Below are positions 45,291 through 54,757 of a stretch of DNA of 63,265 nucleotides, in pieces (the stretch's first letter is position 1; every line of letters begins with the position of its first letter). Origin of the DNA: Novosphingobium umbonatum. GTDB lineage: Bacteria > Pseudomonadota > Alphaproteobacteria > Sphingomonadales > Sphingomonadaceae. The stretch spans positions 1 through 63,265 of the forward strand of contig NZ_SACO01000017.1 of the NCBI RefSeq assembly GCF_004005905.1, in the 5' to 3' direction. Position numbers and translations under genes: made by a program. A model generated the notes under the pieces. The model had not been told where the DNA came from. It made no database searches and saw nothing but the letters and a program-made list of their open reading frames with translations.

Positions 45291-48200
45291 TCACAGTCCC
45301 AACTCCATGGATTTTTCCGGGCCGATGGTGGGCTGCCCAGGCTGATGTACCGGCGATGCTTGCGGTTCTGGCCGGCTGCGGATCGTCGAAGGATCGATCG
45401 CGAAAGTGACATTGCGCTCGCCATCACCAGCCCTTGCCGGTGCCTCGTCGCCTCGGCCTTGGCTGCTTGGTGATGCTGCGCTTGGACCCTTGCCGACATG
45501 TTCAAGCGCGCTGGCCTTGTCCCCAGCGTTGCTCTCGACCGCGCGCAGCAGGGCGTCGCGATCATCAGTGAAGATGGTCAGTTCATCACGAACGCGGGTC
45601 GCCATCACATGGGTCAAGCGCTGGTTGGAGAGATGGCGCTCGGCCGAATGCATGACGCCGATGCCATTGTCGGTGGTCATGCCCTGCGCCTGATGCATAT
45701 TGATCGCGTAAGCGAGCCCAAGCCGGGACAGCATGCGGTCGCCATGCGGCAGCAACATGTTCACACCGTCACCTGTCTGCACCTCCACACCCTCACGTGT
45801 GATGGCAACAACTTGCGCTTGCGCGGAATTGAGCAGACCACGCTGCTTGTCATTGGCAGTCCAGCGAATGCGATCGCCTTCATAGAGGACCAGGTTCTCG
45901 CGCTGGGAGAGAGCTAGGCTGTCATGCTTGTCGCTGGCATCAAGGCGATCGGGGCTGAACTTGATGGTCCGTCCTTCGCTGTCGCGCAAGCTGACGACAC
46001 CCTTGGTGGAAACGCGGATCACGTCATAGGTGCCGGCATCCAAACCAGCGGGCCGGTGCTTGCCGATCACTTCCAGAACCTGGCCGGTGCGATAATTCTG
46101 GGCGAAGCGCAGTTCCTCGCGGGTCAGATGCAGGCTTTCAAGGCGGGTGATGGCCAGCCCCTCTCCGCTGAGCGAACCCTCGGCCTTCAGACCTTCCTGC
46201 ACCAGCGCGTTGAGCACCGCGCGGCTTTCACGGCCGGAGGCATAAAGCGCGGTTCGCTCACGATCCTCGGCCGATGCTTCCAGCCACTTGCGGGCCGCCG
46301 CTTCCCTAAAATCGGACCCCGCACTGACGACGCGATCCCCCATAACCGTGAAGGCAGACGCGAAATGGCCCGATCGGGTGAGCGCAGCGACAGCTTTCAT
46401 GGTCTCCGTCCTTTGCCGCTGGCTGGTCTGAAGTTCGGCCAATGCGGGCCTGTGCTGCTGGATCAGGGTGAAGGCCTTGCCAGCATCGATCGGCTGCAAC
46501 TGAGCGCGATCTCCGATCATCACCAGACGATCCACGCCCAGACGATTGGCGATGGTCACCAGATCGTTCATCGGTTTGTTCGCAACGAGCGATGCCTCAT
46601 CGAGGATCAGCATCGTGCCCTTGAGCATGGCGCGGGATGCCTCAAAGCCTGCCCCTTGGCCTTCCAAAGCCGCACGCAAATGCTGATTCACGAAAGACGA
46701 GACGGTTTGCGCCTCGATCCTTGCCTCGCCATTCAACATCTCCACCATGGTGTTGGCCTGCGCCAGGCCGAGCACTTGCCGCCCCTCGCCTCGGGCAACT
46801 TCGGCCAATGTCGAAACGAGCGTGGTCTTGCCCGCCCCCGCCACACCCTGGATCACCACAACACGATCGTTGCTGGACAGCGCCATGATGCCGGCGCCCA
46901 ACTGCTCCTCATTGAGCAGTCGCAAACCGGCTTGCTGCTGGAGGCGGATGGCGGCCTGATCTGCGGGGAGCATGATCGGCGCGCTGCCACGCCCGGCATC
47001 GAGCCCTTCGAGCAAGCGCCGCTCTTGCGCGATATGCTCGGGTGTCGTGACATGGGTGGTGGTCCCATCGGGGCGGCCCACACTGCCAAAGATCAGAAAG
47101 CCCTTTTGCGCGAGAGTCTGGACCCGCGCCTCGACCTGCTCGATGGTCACGCCTGAAAGGCCCAGATTCAGCGCTGTGCGAGAGACCTCGTGGATCGGAA
47201 AGGCTGCCTCACGTTGCCCCAATATGCGGATCGCAGAAGCGACCGCCATTTCGGCGCCGATTTCAACAGAGGACAGTCCCAGCCGCGCCAAGCCCCGCGT
47301 GAGCAACGGATCTCCAGGCTTGAGCCATTCGCGCAGCGCTTCTGCCCAACCGGCTGCTGCTTCCATCACATGGCGCACTGCCGCGCCACCGAAAGGCCTA
47401 TGCGCTGCCAGCCCCACCCTCACCTCGGCGCCGGCAACGACGGACTTACCATCAAACCCCAAAGCCGCAGCCCGCTCCCCCCACTCCGCGCGAAGACCAT
47501 CGCGGTCGTCCAGATTGATCTTGTCATCGCGTGTGCGCTTGGTGATCTCGCGCATCAGTTCGGGGTTTCGGCCATCGCGCCCAAGGTCTGAGGCCTTGGC
47601 TAGGATGTCCTCGCGCCGCTGGCTAAAGGATGTGAGAACGTCCTTGGGGACGCCTTCGATCTCGAATTGGCCGTGCTTTCCGGTCTGACGGGTCTGATAG
47701 CCGAGTTCTTCAACGATCGCCCGCAAGGATGCGTGATAGACACTGCCGATCAGGGAATTGTTCTTCCAAAGTTCATCGTTGAACAGGGCCTGCCAATTGC
47801 CCGCGACCTTGGTCAGATTGGCTATGACCACATGGATATGCGCCTGTGGGTCGAGCTTGCGGCTCGTGTCGTGTTGGAACAGGGCATAGGTCAGATGCCC
47901 GGTGCGGATGGGATCGCCCTTGGGATTGTCGACATAAGTCCGCCCTTCGGCGAAGGTCTTCTCGACCCAACCCATGGTCTGACGAACCGCCTGCATATGA
48001 GCGGAGAGCAGACGTTCGTCGCCCGCCACATAGGCAAGGACACTGGCGGACTTCGGCATTGAGAAGGTTAGGTCGATGCCAGCTCTGCGCCTTTCAGGAT
48101 CGCCCACTTGCTCACCATCGGGTAAGCGGCCCTTGAGGAGATCCTCGAAGGCCTTTTTGTCTACCTCACCGGAAAGGCCGAGTTCGGCGGCGCCGTTTCC

Positions 48201-48305
48201 ACCCCAGCCACTGACCTCGCTGGCGTGCTCGCCAACATAATAGTCATCCTTGGCAAAATAGTTGGCAGCGCCGCCCGCCGAACGCACCGAAGCAACCGAC
48301 AGCAC
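45291..48305 (-). CDS. traI: TraI, MobF relaxase-helicase
   Basis: A 1004-residue MobF protein. The N-terminal relaxase has the nicking tyrosines (Tyr22-Tyr23 in KDDYYVGE) and the three-His metal site region (DPQAHIHVVIANL). The C-terminal SF1 helicase has Walker A GVAGAGKTT near 490. It nicks oriT, stays bound to the strand and unwinds it for transfer. It is shorter than F TraI (about 1750) and close to TrwC (about 970). It follows traD by three bases. Confidence 0.94.
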   Translation of the reverse strand: MLSVASVRSAGGAANYFAKDDYYVGEHASEVSGWGGNGAAELGLSGEVDKKAFEDLLKGRLPDGEQVGDPERRRAGIDLTFSMPKSASVLAYVAGDERLLSAHMQAVRQTMGWVEKTFAEGRTYVDNPKGDPIRTGHLTYALFQHDTSRKLDPQAHIHVVIANLTKVAGNWQALFNDELWKNNSLIGSVYHASLRAIVEELGYQTRQTGKHGQFEIEGVPKDVLTSFSQRREDILAKASDLGRDGRNPELMREITKRTRDDKINLDDRDGLRAEWGERAAALGFDGKSVVAGAEVRVGLAAHRPFGGAAVRHVMEAAAGWAEALREWLKPGDPLLTRGLARLGLSSVEIGAEMAVASAIRILGQREAAFPIHEVSRTALNLGLSGVTIEQVEARVQTLAQKGFLIFGSVGRPDGTTTHVTTPEHIAQERRLLEGLDAGRGSAPIMLPADQAAIRLQQQAGLRLLNEEQLGAGIMALSSNDRVVVIQGVAGAGKTTLVSTLAEVARGEGRQVLGLAQANTMVEMLNGEARIEAQTVSSFVNQHLRAALEGQGAGFEASRAMLKGTMLILDEASLVANKPMNDLVTIANRLGVDRLVMIGDRAQLQPIDAGKAFTLIQQHRPALAELQTSQRQRTETMKAVAALTRSGHFASAFTVMGDRVVSAGSDFREAAARKWLEASAEDRERTALYASGRESRAVLNALVQEGLKAEGSLSGEGLAITRLESLHLTREELRFAQNYRTGQVLEVIGKHRPAGLDAGTYDVIRVSTKGVVSLRDSEGRTIKFSPDRLDASDKHDSLALSQRENLVLYEGDRIRWTANDKQRGLLNSAQAQVVAITREGVEVQTGDGVNMLLPHGDRMLSRLGLAYAINMHQAQGMTTDNGIGVMHSAERHLSNQRLTHVMATRVRDELTIFTDDRDALLRAVESNAGDKASALEHVGKGPSAASPSSQGRGDEAPARAGDGERNVTFAIDPSTIRSRPEPQASPVHQPGQPTIGPEKSMELGL

Positions 48306-48308
48306 GGG

Positions 48309-50762
48309 TCAGAACCCCATATCCATGTCATCGCCAAGCTCGGGCGATGGCTCATGATCCTCTCGGGCCGAACGATGGCTATGCTTCTCGGCCGTATCGG
48401 TGAAGGACTGGCCGGTCCGTTCCTCGATGGTGATCTGCTGCTCGCGGCGTTGGGGCGAGGAATGGACGTTGGGCTTCGTCAATGAGGATTGCTCGTCCCT
48501 GCCCTTCTCCTCGCGCGTTAAAACAGCTCCATCCCGCATCAGCCCAGAGCGCGGGCGGCGTAAGCTATCGCGCAGATTGCCAGCATCTTTGGCATTGGCC
48601 GGCGCGTCGTCCTCAGCCTTGGTCTGGGATTTCCCTTCAGCGCGCGTATCGGCCTGGACCTCCGCCGCCGTCATCTCGCGCGGATCGATCACATCGGGTG
48701 GCTGGCGCTCAGCATCCTCTTGCCGAGCATCTTGTTCGGTCTGAGGCTCGGTCATGGCCTGCTCGGCTGCCCCGACGACAGGCGCTGGTCCGCCATCACC
48801 TCCCGTAGCTACTTCATCATCTTCTCCCGAAGGAGTGTAGGCAGCCAATTGCATGTCGCTCTTGCGGAGGAACGGTTCTGCGATTTTGGGATAATCGCGC
48901 CAGACAAGGCGGATGCGGGCAGCTGGAAAGCCTTCAGGAAACTTCACATAGCCGTGGAGAGACGGCAGGTTCATGATGTCGTCGGGGATGACGAGCGGCT
49001 TGACCTCGGTGCGCGGCGTAATCGTCGCCGCATCACGCGATCGGCTCGCGCCGATCGAATAGGCCTCATCGGTCTCCCGCACCTCGCGGAAGCCGATGAA
49101 GTTCGAGCAAACCTCGGCGGTGTTTTTGTCAGCGGTGGCGAGGATCAGCTTGGTGCGCGCCAACGAGGCAAGGTTGATCGCGCCTTCCTCGCCATAGGTC
49201 TCGGCGAGCTTGTCAAAGCTGTGCATCCCGAGCACGAATGCCCCGCCAAAGCCGCGGGCGGTCTGCAAGCCATGCTCGATCGCCGGCATCCGGTGGAGCG
49301 CGTGAACCTCGTCGAAGAGATACCACATCCGCAGATTACGGGTGCGCGGCATGCCCATCAGCGCATTGACTGCCAGATCCATCCAGAGGGTGAGCAGTGC
49401 GCGGTTGAGCGTCAGATCGGTATGGGTCGAGGTGATGAACAGGATCGAGCCCGGAACCGGCTCCTCTTGTACCCAGCGCCGGATCGAGAATGCTGGCCGC
49501 TCTCCCGGCACTGGGTCAGGCAGGAATCGGATCGCCTGGGCATTGGTGTTGAACACGGCGCGGATGGATTCCGCCATGCGCGCGGCCTCAGTGGCAGTCA
49601 GCGGGCTCGCGATGGTATTGGCGAGCTTGGCGTGAACGGCCTTGAGGTCGGCCGACATGAGGTGATGGGCAATCGCGCCATTGGTGGTCTCGCCAGCGGC
49701 CGCGAGTTTCACGCACATTTCGACAAAGAGCGTGCGCGCCGCCATGGCCCAGAAAGGCTCGGCATTGCCACCATCGCTGGGGATCAGCGCGGCGGCGGCC
49801 GAGATGTAATCTGCATAGTTCTGGCAATCGTTGAAGATGGTCCAAGGCGGACAGCGCTGGTCCATCGGGTTGAGGATGTGGTCGCGCCCTTCCTCGTAGA
49901 AGGCTTCGACGAAGGCACCCGTGAGGTCGAAGACCACGCATCGCTGGCCGCGCTCCCGCGCCTCTGTCACCAGCCTGCGAAGCTGCGTCGTTTTGCCCGC
50001 GCCTGTGGTGCCGATGAGCATGGCGTGGGTCTGCTCAAGCCGCCAGGGATAGGCGATCCCTGCCATGGCATAGGGCACATGCAGCCCCAAAGCGACCCGC
50101 TCGACGATGGTGGCGCGAGCCACGCGATCGGCCGCCATGGTGGGGTATAGCTCGGCCAATTCGGCGGCGAATTCGGCAGCATTATGCGCATCGATCTCGC
50201 CCGCCAGCACTGCGGCGCTGACCAGCATGGCACCGCGTTCGTGGCGCTCCTTCAAGATGTCGACGCCAATCTTCTGCGACAGACGCACGAACCATGTCGC
50301 CAGTGGGCCGCTGAAAAACAGCGAACCGGCCAAAGCCACGATCATGCAGCGCATGAATTTGGTCCAGGCCTGCGCGACATCGGGATAGTCGGGCACGTCG
50401 CCGATGGTCATCGGCACCACGCTGTCGTCCGGCAACGTCAGGTTCACGCTGTGGCCGGGGTCGAGATCGACCAGATTCCAAAAGTCGGCAAAGAGCCGCA
50501 TTTCGACGAGCTGAACCTCATGCTCGCGCATGAGCAGGGCCAGCAGCAGGACAAGCAGCAGGCTGAAGCTGAGGACCGCTGCCAGGATCGGCCAGCGCAG
50601 CCCTTCCATCATCATCATGTAGCGCAGGCGGATAAGCTGCGAACCACGGGTGAAGGCCCCGACGTTGCGGACGATCTCGCCGCGCGCCGATTCATGTTCG
50701 ACCGCTACGGGGCGCCGGTCGAACCGGATGTCGCCATCACGCGCCATGGTAGGTCTGCGCAT
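48309..50762 (-). CDS. traD: TraD, type IV coupling protein
   Basis: An 817-residue inner-membrane ATPase with two N-terminal helices (~50-75 and 135-165), Walker A GTTGAGKTT near 255, Walker B and a long acidic/Gln-rich C-terminal tail that would contact the relaxosome. It couples the TraI-bound DNA to the T4SS channel. The start is ATG 50762 or the internal ATG 50747; neither has a strong ribosome site, and both overlap the upstream gene, consistent with coupling. Confidence 0.92.
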   Translation of the reverse strand: MRRPTMARDGDIRFDRRPVAVEHESARGEIVRNVGAFTRGSQLIRLRYMMMMEGLRWPILAAVLSFSLLLVLLLALLMREHEVQLVEMRLFADFWNLVDLDPGHSVNLTLPDDSVVPMTIGDVPDYPDVAQAWTKFMRCMIVALAGSLFFSGPLATWFVRLSQKIGVDILKERHERGAMLVSAAVLAGEIDAHNAAEFAAELAELYPTMAADRVARATIVERVALGLHVPYAMAGIAYPWRLEQTHAMLIGTTGAGKTTQLRRLVTEARERGQRCVVFDLTGAFVEAFYEEGRDHILNPMDQRCPPWTIFNDCQNYADYISAAAALIPSDGGNAEPFWAMAARTLFVEMCVKLAAAGETTNGAIAHHLMSADLKAVHAKLANTIASPLTATEAARMAESIRAVFNTNAQAIRFLPDPVPGERPAFSIRRWVQEEPVPGSILFITSTHTDLTLNRALLTLWMDLAVNALMGMPRTRNLRMWYLFDEVHALHRMPAIEHGLQTARGFGGAFVLGMHSFDKLAETYGEEGAINLASLARTKLILATADKNTAEVCSNFIGFREVRETDEAYSIGASRSRDAATITPRTEVKPLVIPDDIMNLPSLHGYVKFPEGFPAARIRLVWRDYPKIAEPFLRKSDMQLAAYTPSGEDDEVATGGDGGPAPVVGAAEQAMTEPQTEQDARQEDAERQPPDVIDPREMTAAEVQADTRAEGKSQTKAEDDAPANAKDAGNLRDSLRRPRSGLMRDGAVLTREEKGRDEQSSLTKPNVHSSPQRREQQITIEERTGQSFTDTAEKHSHRSAREDHEPSPELGDDMDMGF

Positions 50763-51027
50763 GTTCGATGGCGAGGTCGAGCAGGCGGTCCGCCTCCTCG
50801 GGCGCAGCCCGCTGCACCAGCGTGTCGAGCGCGAGCGTGTTGAACTCGAGCATCGTGATCAGCCGCGCGAAATCGACCTTCTGGCCCAGCTCAAAGAGCG
50901 GCAGGGCAAAGTCGATCATCGAGCGAATGCACTCGGACTGACGGCGTCCATGCTGCTGGGCGAGCCGCTTGATGCGCTCATATTGCGGCGGGCTGACGCT
51001 CAGGCCGCATTGGATCAGTTTGGTCAC
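50737..51027 (-). CDS. Small DNA-binding-type protein upstream of traD (TrwA/TraM-like position)
   Basis: A 96-residue protein with a ribbon-helix-helix-like N-terminus (LSVSPPQYERIKRLAQQHGRRQSECIRSMI) and a helical C-terminus. It starts with GTG 51027 behind GAGGAG. The order small RHH protein, coupling protein, MobF relaxase is that of trwA-trwB-trwC in R388, where TrwA binds oriT and represses the operon. The function is inferred from this order and the palindromes just upstream. Confidence 0.68.
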   Translation of the reverse strand: MTKLIQCGLSVSPPQYERIKRLAQQHGRRQSECIRSMIDFALPLFELGQKVDFARLITMLEFNTLALDTLVQRAAPEEADRLLDLAIEHAQTYHGA

Positions 51028-51601
51028 AACGGCTCCTCACTAGGAGAAGCCTGGTCCGGTTATCGCAAGGCGATGTTTAACTTACTGCCGGGCCTTGCGC
51101 AAGCGGGTGGCCTTCCGCAGGTGGAATGTAGAATGAAAGGCTATTCCGCCTACGGAATAATAATTCAAATACATATCAAAGTCTTATTTGAGGAAATCCT
51201 CGACATAGGCCATCATAGGCCTGCTCATTGCCCGATATTCCGCCGACGGAATTCGCAGTTTTCCTATTCCGGATGTAGAATATTCAGAAAATATCATAGC
51301 TTTCAAATGATTTACTCCTCCATGACCGCCCCTTTTCAGAGCGGTTCCGCCGCGTTCGGTGTGCTGTCAATCAGGAACTTTTTGGGCACTTGTCACGTGC
51401 CGGGTGATATGGAAGAATTTTCTGTAAAACTGGTGACTTGCGGGAATAAACTGACCTTCCAAAGGGTCATGTGTCGCGATAAACGGAACCCCTTGTTCTG
51501 GATTTATTCTCGCTTGGGGACCAAATAGCAACCAGGTGTTATGGCGGAGAGGGAGATTGGTCAGCCCGTTTTCTACTCTGAATGTGATCATTGGCTTGTC
51601 G
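51028..51601. other. Candidate oriT / relaxosome regulatory region
   Basis: No convincing gene in 574 bases, and the middle is AT-rich. It holds TATTCCG-CCTA-CGGAATA (51142-51159), ATTCCG-CCGA-CGGAAT (51237-51252) and a degenerate copy TATTCC...AGAATA (51265-51282). ATGTAGAAT occurs twice (51126-51134, 51273-51281) and CATAGGCC repeats at a 10-base period near 51204-51221. TATCAA-AGTC-TTA (51174-51186) fits the IHF consensus exactly. The region is directly upstream of the RHH-traD-traI operon. A nic site could not be assigned. The part 51300-51600 shows only short inverted repeats such as GGCAC...GTGCC (51385-51401). Confidence 0.6.
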
Positions 51602-52429
51602 CTAAAGCTTCCGTCGGCCTTTATGCGATGCCCAGTCATGGGTTTCCTCAAAGGCATCGCGACTCCAGCGGTAAAGCGCGTCATAGACCAGCATCCCGGC
51701 CTCAAGCTGAGCGTGGTCATCGTCGAACATGCGCGACAAGCCCAACGACACTGCAAGTAGTCCTGCTGCCTCGGGGGCTATTTTCACGCGATCTGTGTCG
51801 GCACCGCGGACAATGATGGCTAGCCGAGCAAGCGGATCAAGGTCTCTAAGGCCAAAATCCTCTACCATCGTATCGAAGGTGCAAAGCTCGCCGCGATGCG
51901 TCCAGCGCAGGCCATCGCCTTCGACATCGAAAGGTGTGGCGCTGAAGCCAAGCGACACTGCCTGAATTTCCGACGGCGCGGTAAAAAGGAATACTGCCTC
52001 GGGATCGACAAAGCGACGGATCAGCCATGGGCAGGCGATGCGGTCCACCTTGGGCCGGGCGCGCGTCACCCATATTGTGCGGCCCTCGCCATCACGCGGA
52101 GGAAGGGCGTCGACCGCGATCATAGGAAGCTTTTCGGCCTGCCACGCCAGCACACCGCCCTCCAGAATTTGCGCGTCGACGCCATGATGGCGCAGCCATG
52201 CCGCAACGCCAGGGCTGGCTGCTTGACCATTGCGGCAGATCACAACCACTTCGCGCTCGGCATAGGCCGGCCCCCAAGATGAAACCGAGATCCCGTCACG
52301 CAAGATCGCTGCCGGGAACAACCGACCCTCAACCTCCTCTGGCATCCGCACGTCGATCAAAACCGGACATTTCGGCGTTCCCACAAGGCGCAGGAGTTTG
52401 GCGGGGCTGATGGCGTTGAGCGCGGACAT
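51602..52429 (-). CDS. chrB: Rhodanese-ChrB fusion, chromate resistance protein
   Basis: A 275-residue protein. The N-terminal rhodanese domain (~1-95) has the catalytic loop VICRNGQAAS with Cys65. The C-terminal ChrB domain (~110-275: WVTRARPKVDRIACPWLIRRF) is found in chromate-resistance operons and in some cases senses chromate. Last gene of the chr operon. The fused rhodanese may replace the DNA-binding part of classical ChrB, so a regulatory role is not certain. Confidence 0.82.
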   Translation of the reverse strand: MSALNAISPAKLLRLVGTPKCPVLIDVRMPEEVEGRLFPAAILRDGISVSSWGPAYAEREVVVICRNGQAASPGVAAWLRHHGVDAQILEGGVLAWQAEKLPMIAVDALPPRDGEGRTIWVTRARPKVDRIACPWLIRRFVDPEAVFLFTAPSEIQAVSLGFSATPFDVEGDGLRWTHRGELCTFDTMVEDFGLRDLDPLARLAIIVRGADTDRVKIAPEAAGLLAVSLGLSRMFDDDHAQLEAGMLVYDALYRWSRDAFEETHDWASHKGRRKL

Positions 52430-52444
52430 GGCGGGTCTTTCGGA

Positions 52445-53437
52445 TTATTCGTTGGGCTTGAGAAGGAGCAATTTGGCGCTACCGGTCCAGCCGGCGGGCA
52501 CGGCAACAATCAACCGATCCAGCTCGGGAGAAAAGAGCGAGGTCCGCCCTCCCGTCCCGGTCTGGACTGTGCCCATCGCGGTGATAGCAGAACCCTGCTC
52601 GGCAAAGATTTCGACCTTGCCAGAGCCGCAACTGACGTACCACCGGTGCCGCTTTGCATCGCGGAATATGTCGTCAGCATCGCCGCAGGTCGGCAAGTCC
52701 AGTCGCACCGCGCCACTGGCTGCATCGAACCATGTGACATGAGCGGGCAAGCGGGAAACGATGGCGATCTGCTTGCCTTCGGCCCCCAGCGCCATTGGAA
52801 AATTCAAGCGATGTGGTGCAACCCAGCGGGCCGTGACCTTGGCTGAGTGCAGATCGGCGACGGCCACCGTCCCGGCATTGGGCAGATTGACGTAAAGTCG
52901 GGCTGACCCATCATCGATCTGGAAGCCTTCGGGGTGGGCGGGCAGGTCTATGCGGCCGATGACCTCACGCCGGGCTGGATCGATCAGGGCAATCGCTCCT
53001 GACCCATAGCCGACGGCGATCTGCCCGCTGGGCTTGTCCACCCTTACATTGTCTGCATCATCGCCCAGCTTGATCTGGCCGAGCGGTGCCAAGGTGGCCG
53101 CATTGTAGAAGCGCACCGTACCATCGCCGCCGCTGGCGACCACCAACTGGTTTTGCGCGGGGAGATAGGCCACCCCTTGCGGTTCTGCGAGGCCGGAGAT
53201 CCTTTGCATCTTACCTGACACCAGGTCGATGGCATCAACCGTGCCGTTGGCGATCTCGGCGACGAACAGGCGATGATGCGCGGGATCGAGCGTCAGATGA
53301 TCGATGCGGCCTTTCACACCGGGCAATAGCACTTCGCGTTCCAGCGTCAAAGAGGTGCCAGCAGTCGGAGACTGCGCCTGAGCGCATCCACTGAGCGCCA
53401 TAGTCGCGAGTAATGCGATGTGGGCCAATCGCCGCAT
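52445..53437 (-). CDS. YncE-like beta-propeller periplasmic protein
   Basis: A 330-residue protein with a lipobox-like signal peptide (ALSGC, Cys18) and repeated propeller blades (for example HHRLFVAEIANGTVDAIDL and NQLVVASGGDGTVRFYN). It resembles YncE/lactonase-fold proteins whose role is generally unknown. It lies between the chr membrane protein and chrB, overlapping the former by one base. A redox or metal-binding role in chromate stress is possible. Confidence 0.72.
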   Translation of the reverse strand: MRRLAHIALLATMALSGCAQAQSPTAGTSLTLEREVLLPGVKGRIDHLTLDPAHHRLFVAEIANGTVDAIDLVSGKMQRISGLAEPQGVAYLPAQNQLVVASGGDGTVRFYNAATLAPLGQIKLGDDADNVRVDKPSGQIAVGYGSGAIALIDPARREVIGRIDLPAHPEGFQIDDGSARLYVNLPNAGTVAVADLHSAKVTARWVAPHRLNFPMALGAEGKQIAIVSRLPAHVTWFDAASGAVRLDLPTCGDADDIFRDAKRHRWYVSCGSGKVEIFAEQGSAITAMGTVQTGTGGRTSLFSPELDRLIVAVPAGWTGSAKLLLLKPNE

Positions 53438-53985
53438 CAGATCTCTCCTTCATAACAGGTGTGTCGCCGTTCGAGCCAGAACGTCGCCGCGATACAGCCA
53501 AGGATGGTCAAGCCAAATCCGGAGATGAAAGCTCCAAATGGCACGGCGCCATTGGCCAGCGATTTGGCAACCCCCAGAAAAGCGCCGTAGAGCCAGCAGG
53601 CCGCACTGATCGAACAGATCAGCAAGAGGGCGCTGCGCCGCCCAGACAGGGTTGAAATATGCCGCAGATTGCCCAGCATCAGGCTGGTTGCAAGCCATAC
53701 GATGACCACGACCAGTTTGGTCCAAAGTTTTGGATTCTGGAAATAGCACAATCCGCCAGCCAGCAAGATCCCGAGTGCGATGATCGCCAAACCGGATGCC
53801 CATAAATGCCATTCCGCAACCTTGATGCGGTGCTGGCGCAAGGGATCACGAGAGCCATCAAACAGCGATGCATAGGCTTGCAGCACGCAATAGCCGCCCT
53901 GGCAGAAAGCCAGCACGTGCCAAAATACGGCGAGCGCCCATAAGAGTTTGAGGAAAATCAACATGCGTTTGGACCAGCATGACAT
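53437..53985 (-). CDS. Membrane protein of the chr operon
   Basis: A 182-residue protein with four predicted membrane helices (about 9-28, 62-80, 87-104 and 118-160). I do not recognise the family. An internal ATG at 53964 starts directly at the first helix and is an alternative start. It sits between the superoxide dismutase and YncE-like genes on the same strand. Confidence 0.65.
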   Translation of the reverse strand: MSCWSKRMLIFLKLLWALAVFWHVLAFCQGGYCVLQAYASLFDGSRDPLRQHRIKVAEWHLWASGLAIIALGILLAGGLCYFQNPKLWTKLVVVIVWLATSLMLGNLRHISTLSGRRSALLLICSISAACWLYGAFLGVAKSLANGAVPFGAFISGFGLTILGCIAATFWLERRHTCYEGEI

Positions 53986-54028
53986 GGCCTGACGACCTGT
54001 AGGTCCTCAGGCCATATCGCCTTTCGAG

Positions 54029-54745
54029 TTATCCCTTGGTGGCGGCCCGGTAGCGGGCATCGACCACCGCCCAGTCGATGTTGTGCATGAAGGCATCGAC
54101 ATATTTGGCCGCTGCTGCGCCATAGTCGATGGCAAAGGCGTGCTCATACATGTCCAGCACCAGCAGCGGCGTGCCGGTGACGGGGCCATTGGTGTGATCC
54201 CATGCCCAGTAATTGTGCAGCGACTTGGTGTATTGGTTCCACGCCAAAATGCACCAGCCCGAACCGCCCGCCAGCGCCATAGCGGTGCGCCGGAATTCGG
54301 CCTCCCAGCCCTCGAAACTGCCATGGCTTTTGGCCAGCGCCTCGCGGATTGCGCCCGAGGCGACGCCATTGCCGCCGAACTGTTCGAAATAGAGCTCGTG
54401 GAGGATAACCGAACCGGTGCGGTGCAATTCCTCGCGTTTGAGATCGCCATAGATCACTGGCGGCAGGTCCTTGTCCGCCATGGCTGCTGACAGGCGCCCT
54501 TCGACCATGTTGAGGGCCTTGACCGAGCCTTGGTAATTGTTTTCCCAATGCGAGCGGATCAGCTTTTCCGAGAGACCGGTGAGCTTGGTCGCATCAAAGC
54601 CGAGCGGCTTGGGCTGATGGCCGCCAGCGAAGGCCGGAACGGTAACCGAGGGTGCGCTTTGGGCGCTGGCTTCCATGGGGACTGCGGCTGCGGCCATGCC
54701 AAGGGCAAGGCCGCCAAGAGCGTTGCGGCGGGAAATGTCGGTCAT
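54029..54745 (-). CDS. Exported Fe/Mn superoxide dismutase (ChrC-like)
   Basis: A 238-residue enzyme with the metal ligands in place: His in RSHWENNY, His in ILHELYFEQFGG, and Asp/His in DMYEHAFAIDYG. The N-terminus SRRNALGG followed by a hydrophobic stretch ending ASAQ looks like a Tat signal, so it would act in the periplasm. ChrC of known chromate operons is a superoxide dismutase that removes radicals formed in Cr(VI) reduction. ATG 54745 follows TAGGAG; 12 bases after chrA. Confidence 0.86.
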   Translation of the reverse strand: MTDISRRNALGGLALGMAAAAVPMEASAQSAPSVTVPAFAGGHQPKPLGFDATKLTGLSEKLIRSHWENNYQGSVKALNMVEGRLSAAMADKDLPPVIYGDLKREELHRTGSVILHELYFEQFGGNGVASGAIREALAKSHGSFEGWEAEFRRTAMALAGGSGWCILAWNQYTKSLHNYWAWDHTNGPVTGTPLLVLDMYEHAFAIDYGAAAAKYVDAFMHNIDWAVVDARYRAATKG

Positions 54746-54757
54746 GGTCAGAAACTC

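Noticed and set aside
45924..47156. Plus-strand 410-codon frame opposite traI
   Set aside because: Antisense shadow of the relaxase-helicase.
48720..50150. Plus-strand 476-codon frame opposite traD
   Set aside because: Antisense shadow of the coupling protein.
51367..51600. Minus-strand frame between the oriT candidate and chrB that reads protein-like
   Set aside because: Its start lies inside chrB, there is no ribosome site, and it has no recognised domain. It may be a gene remnant, but the evidence is too thin.
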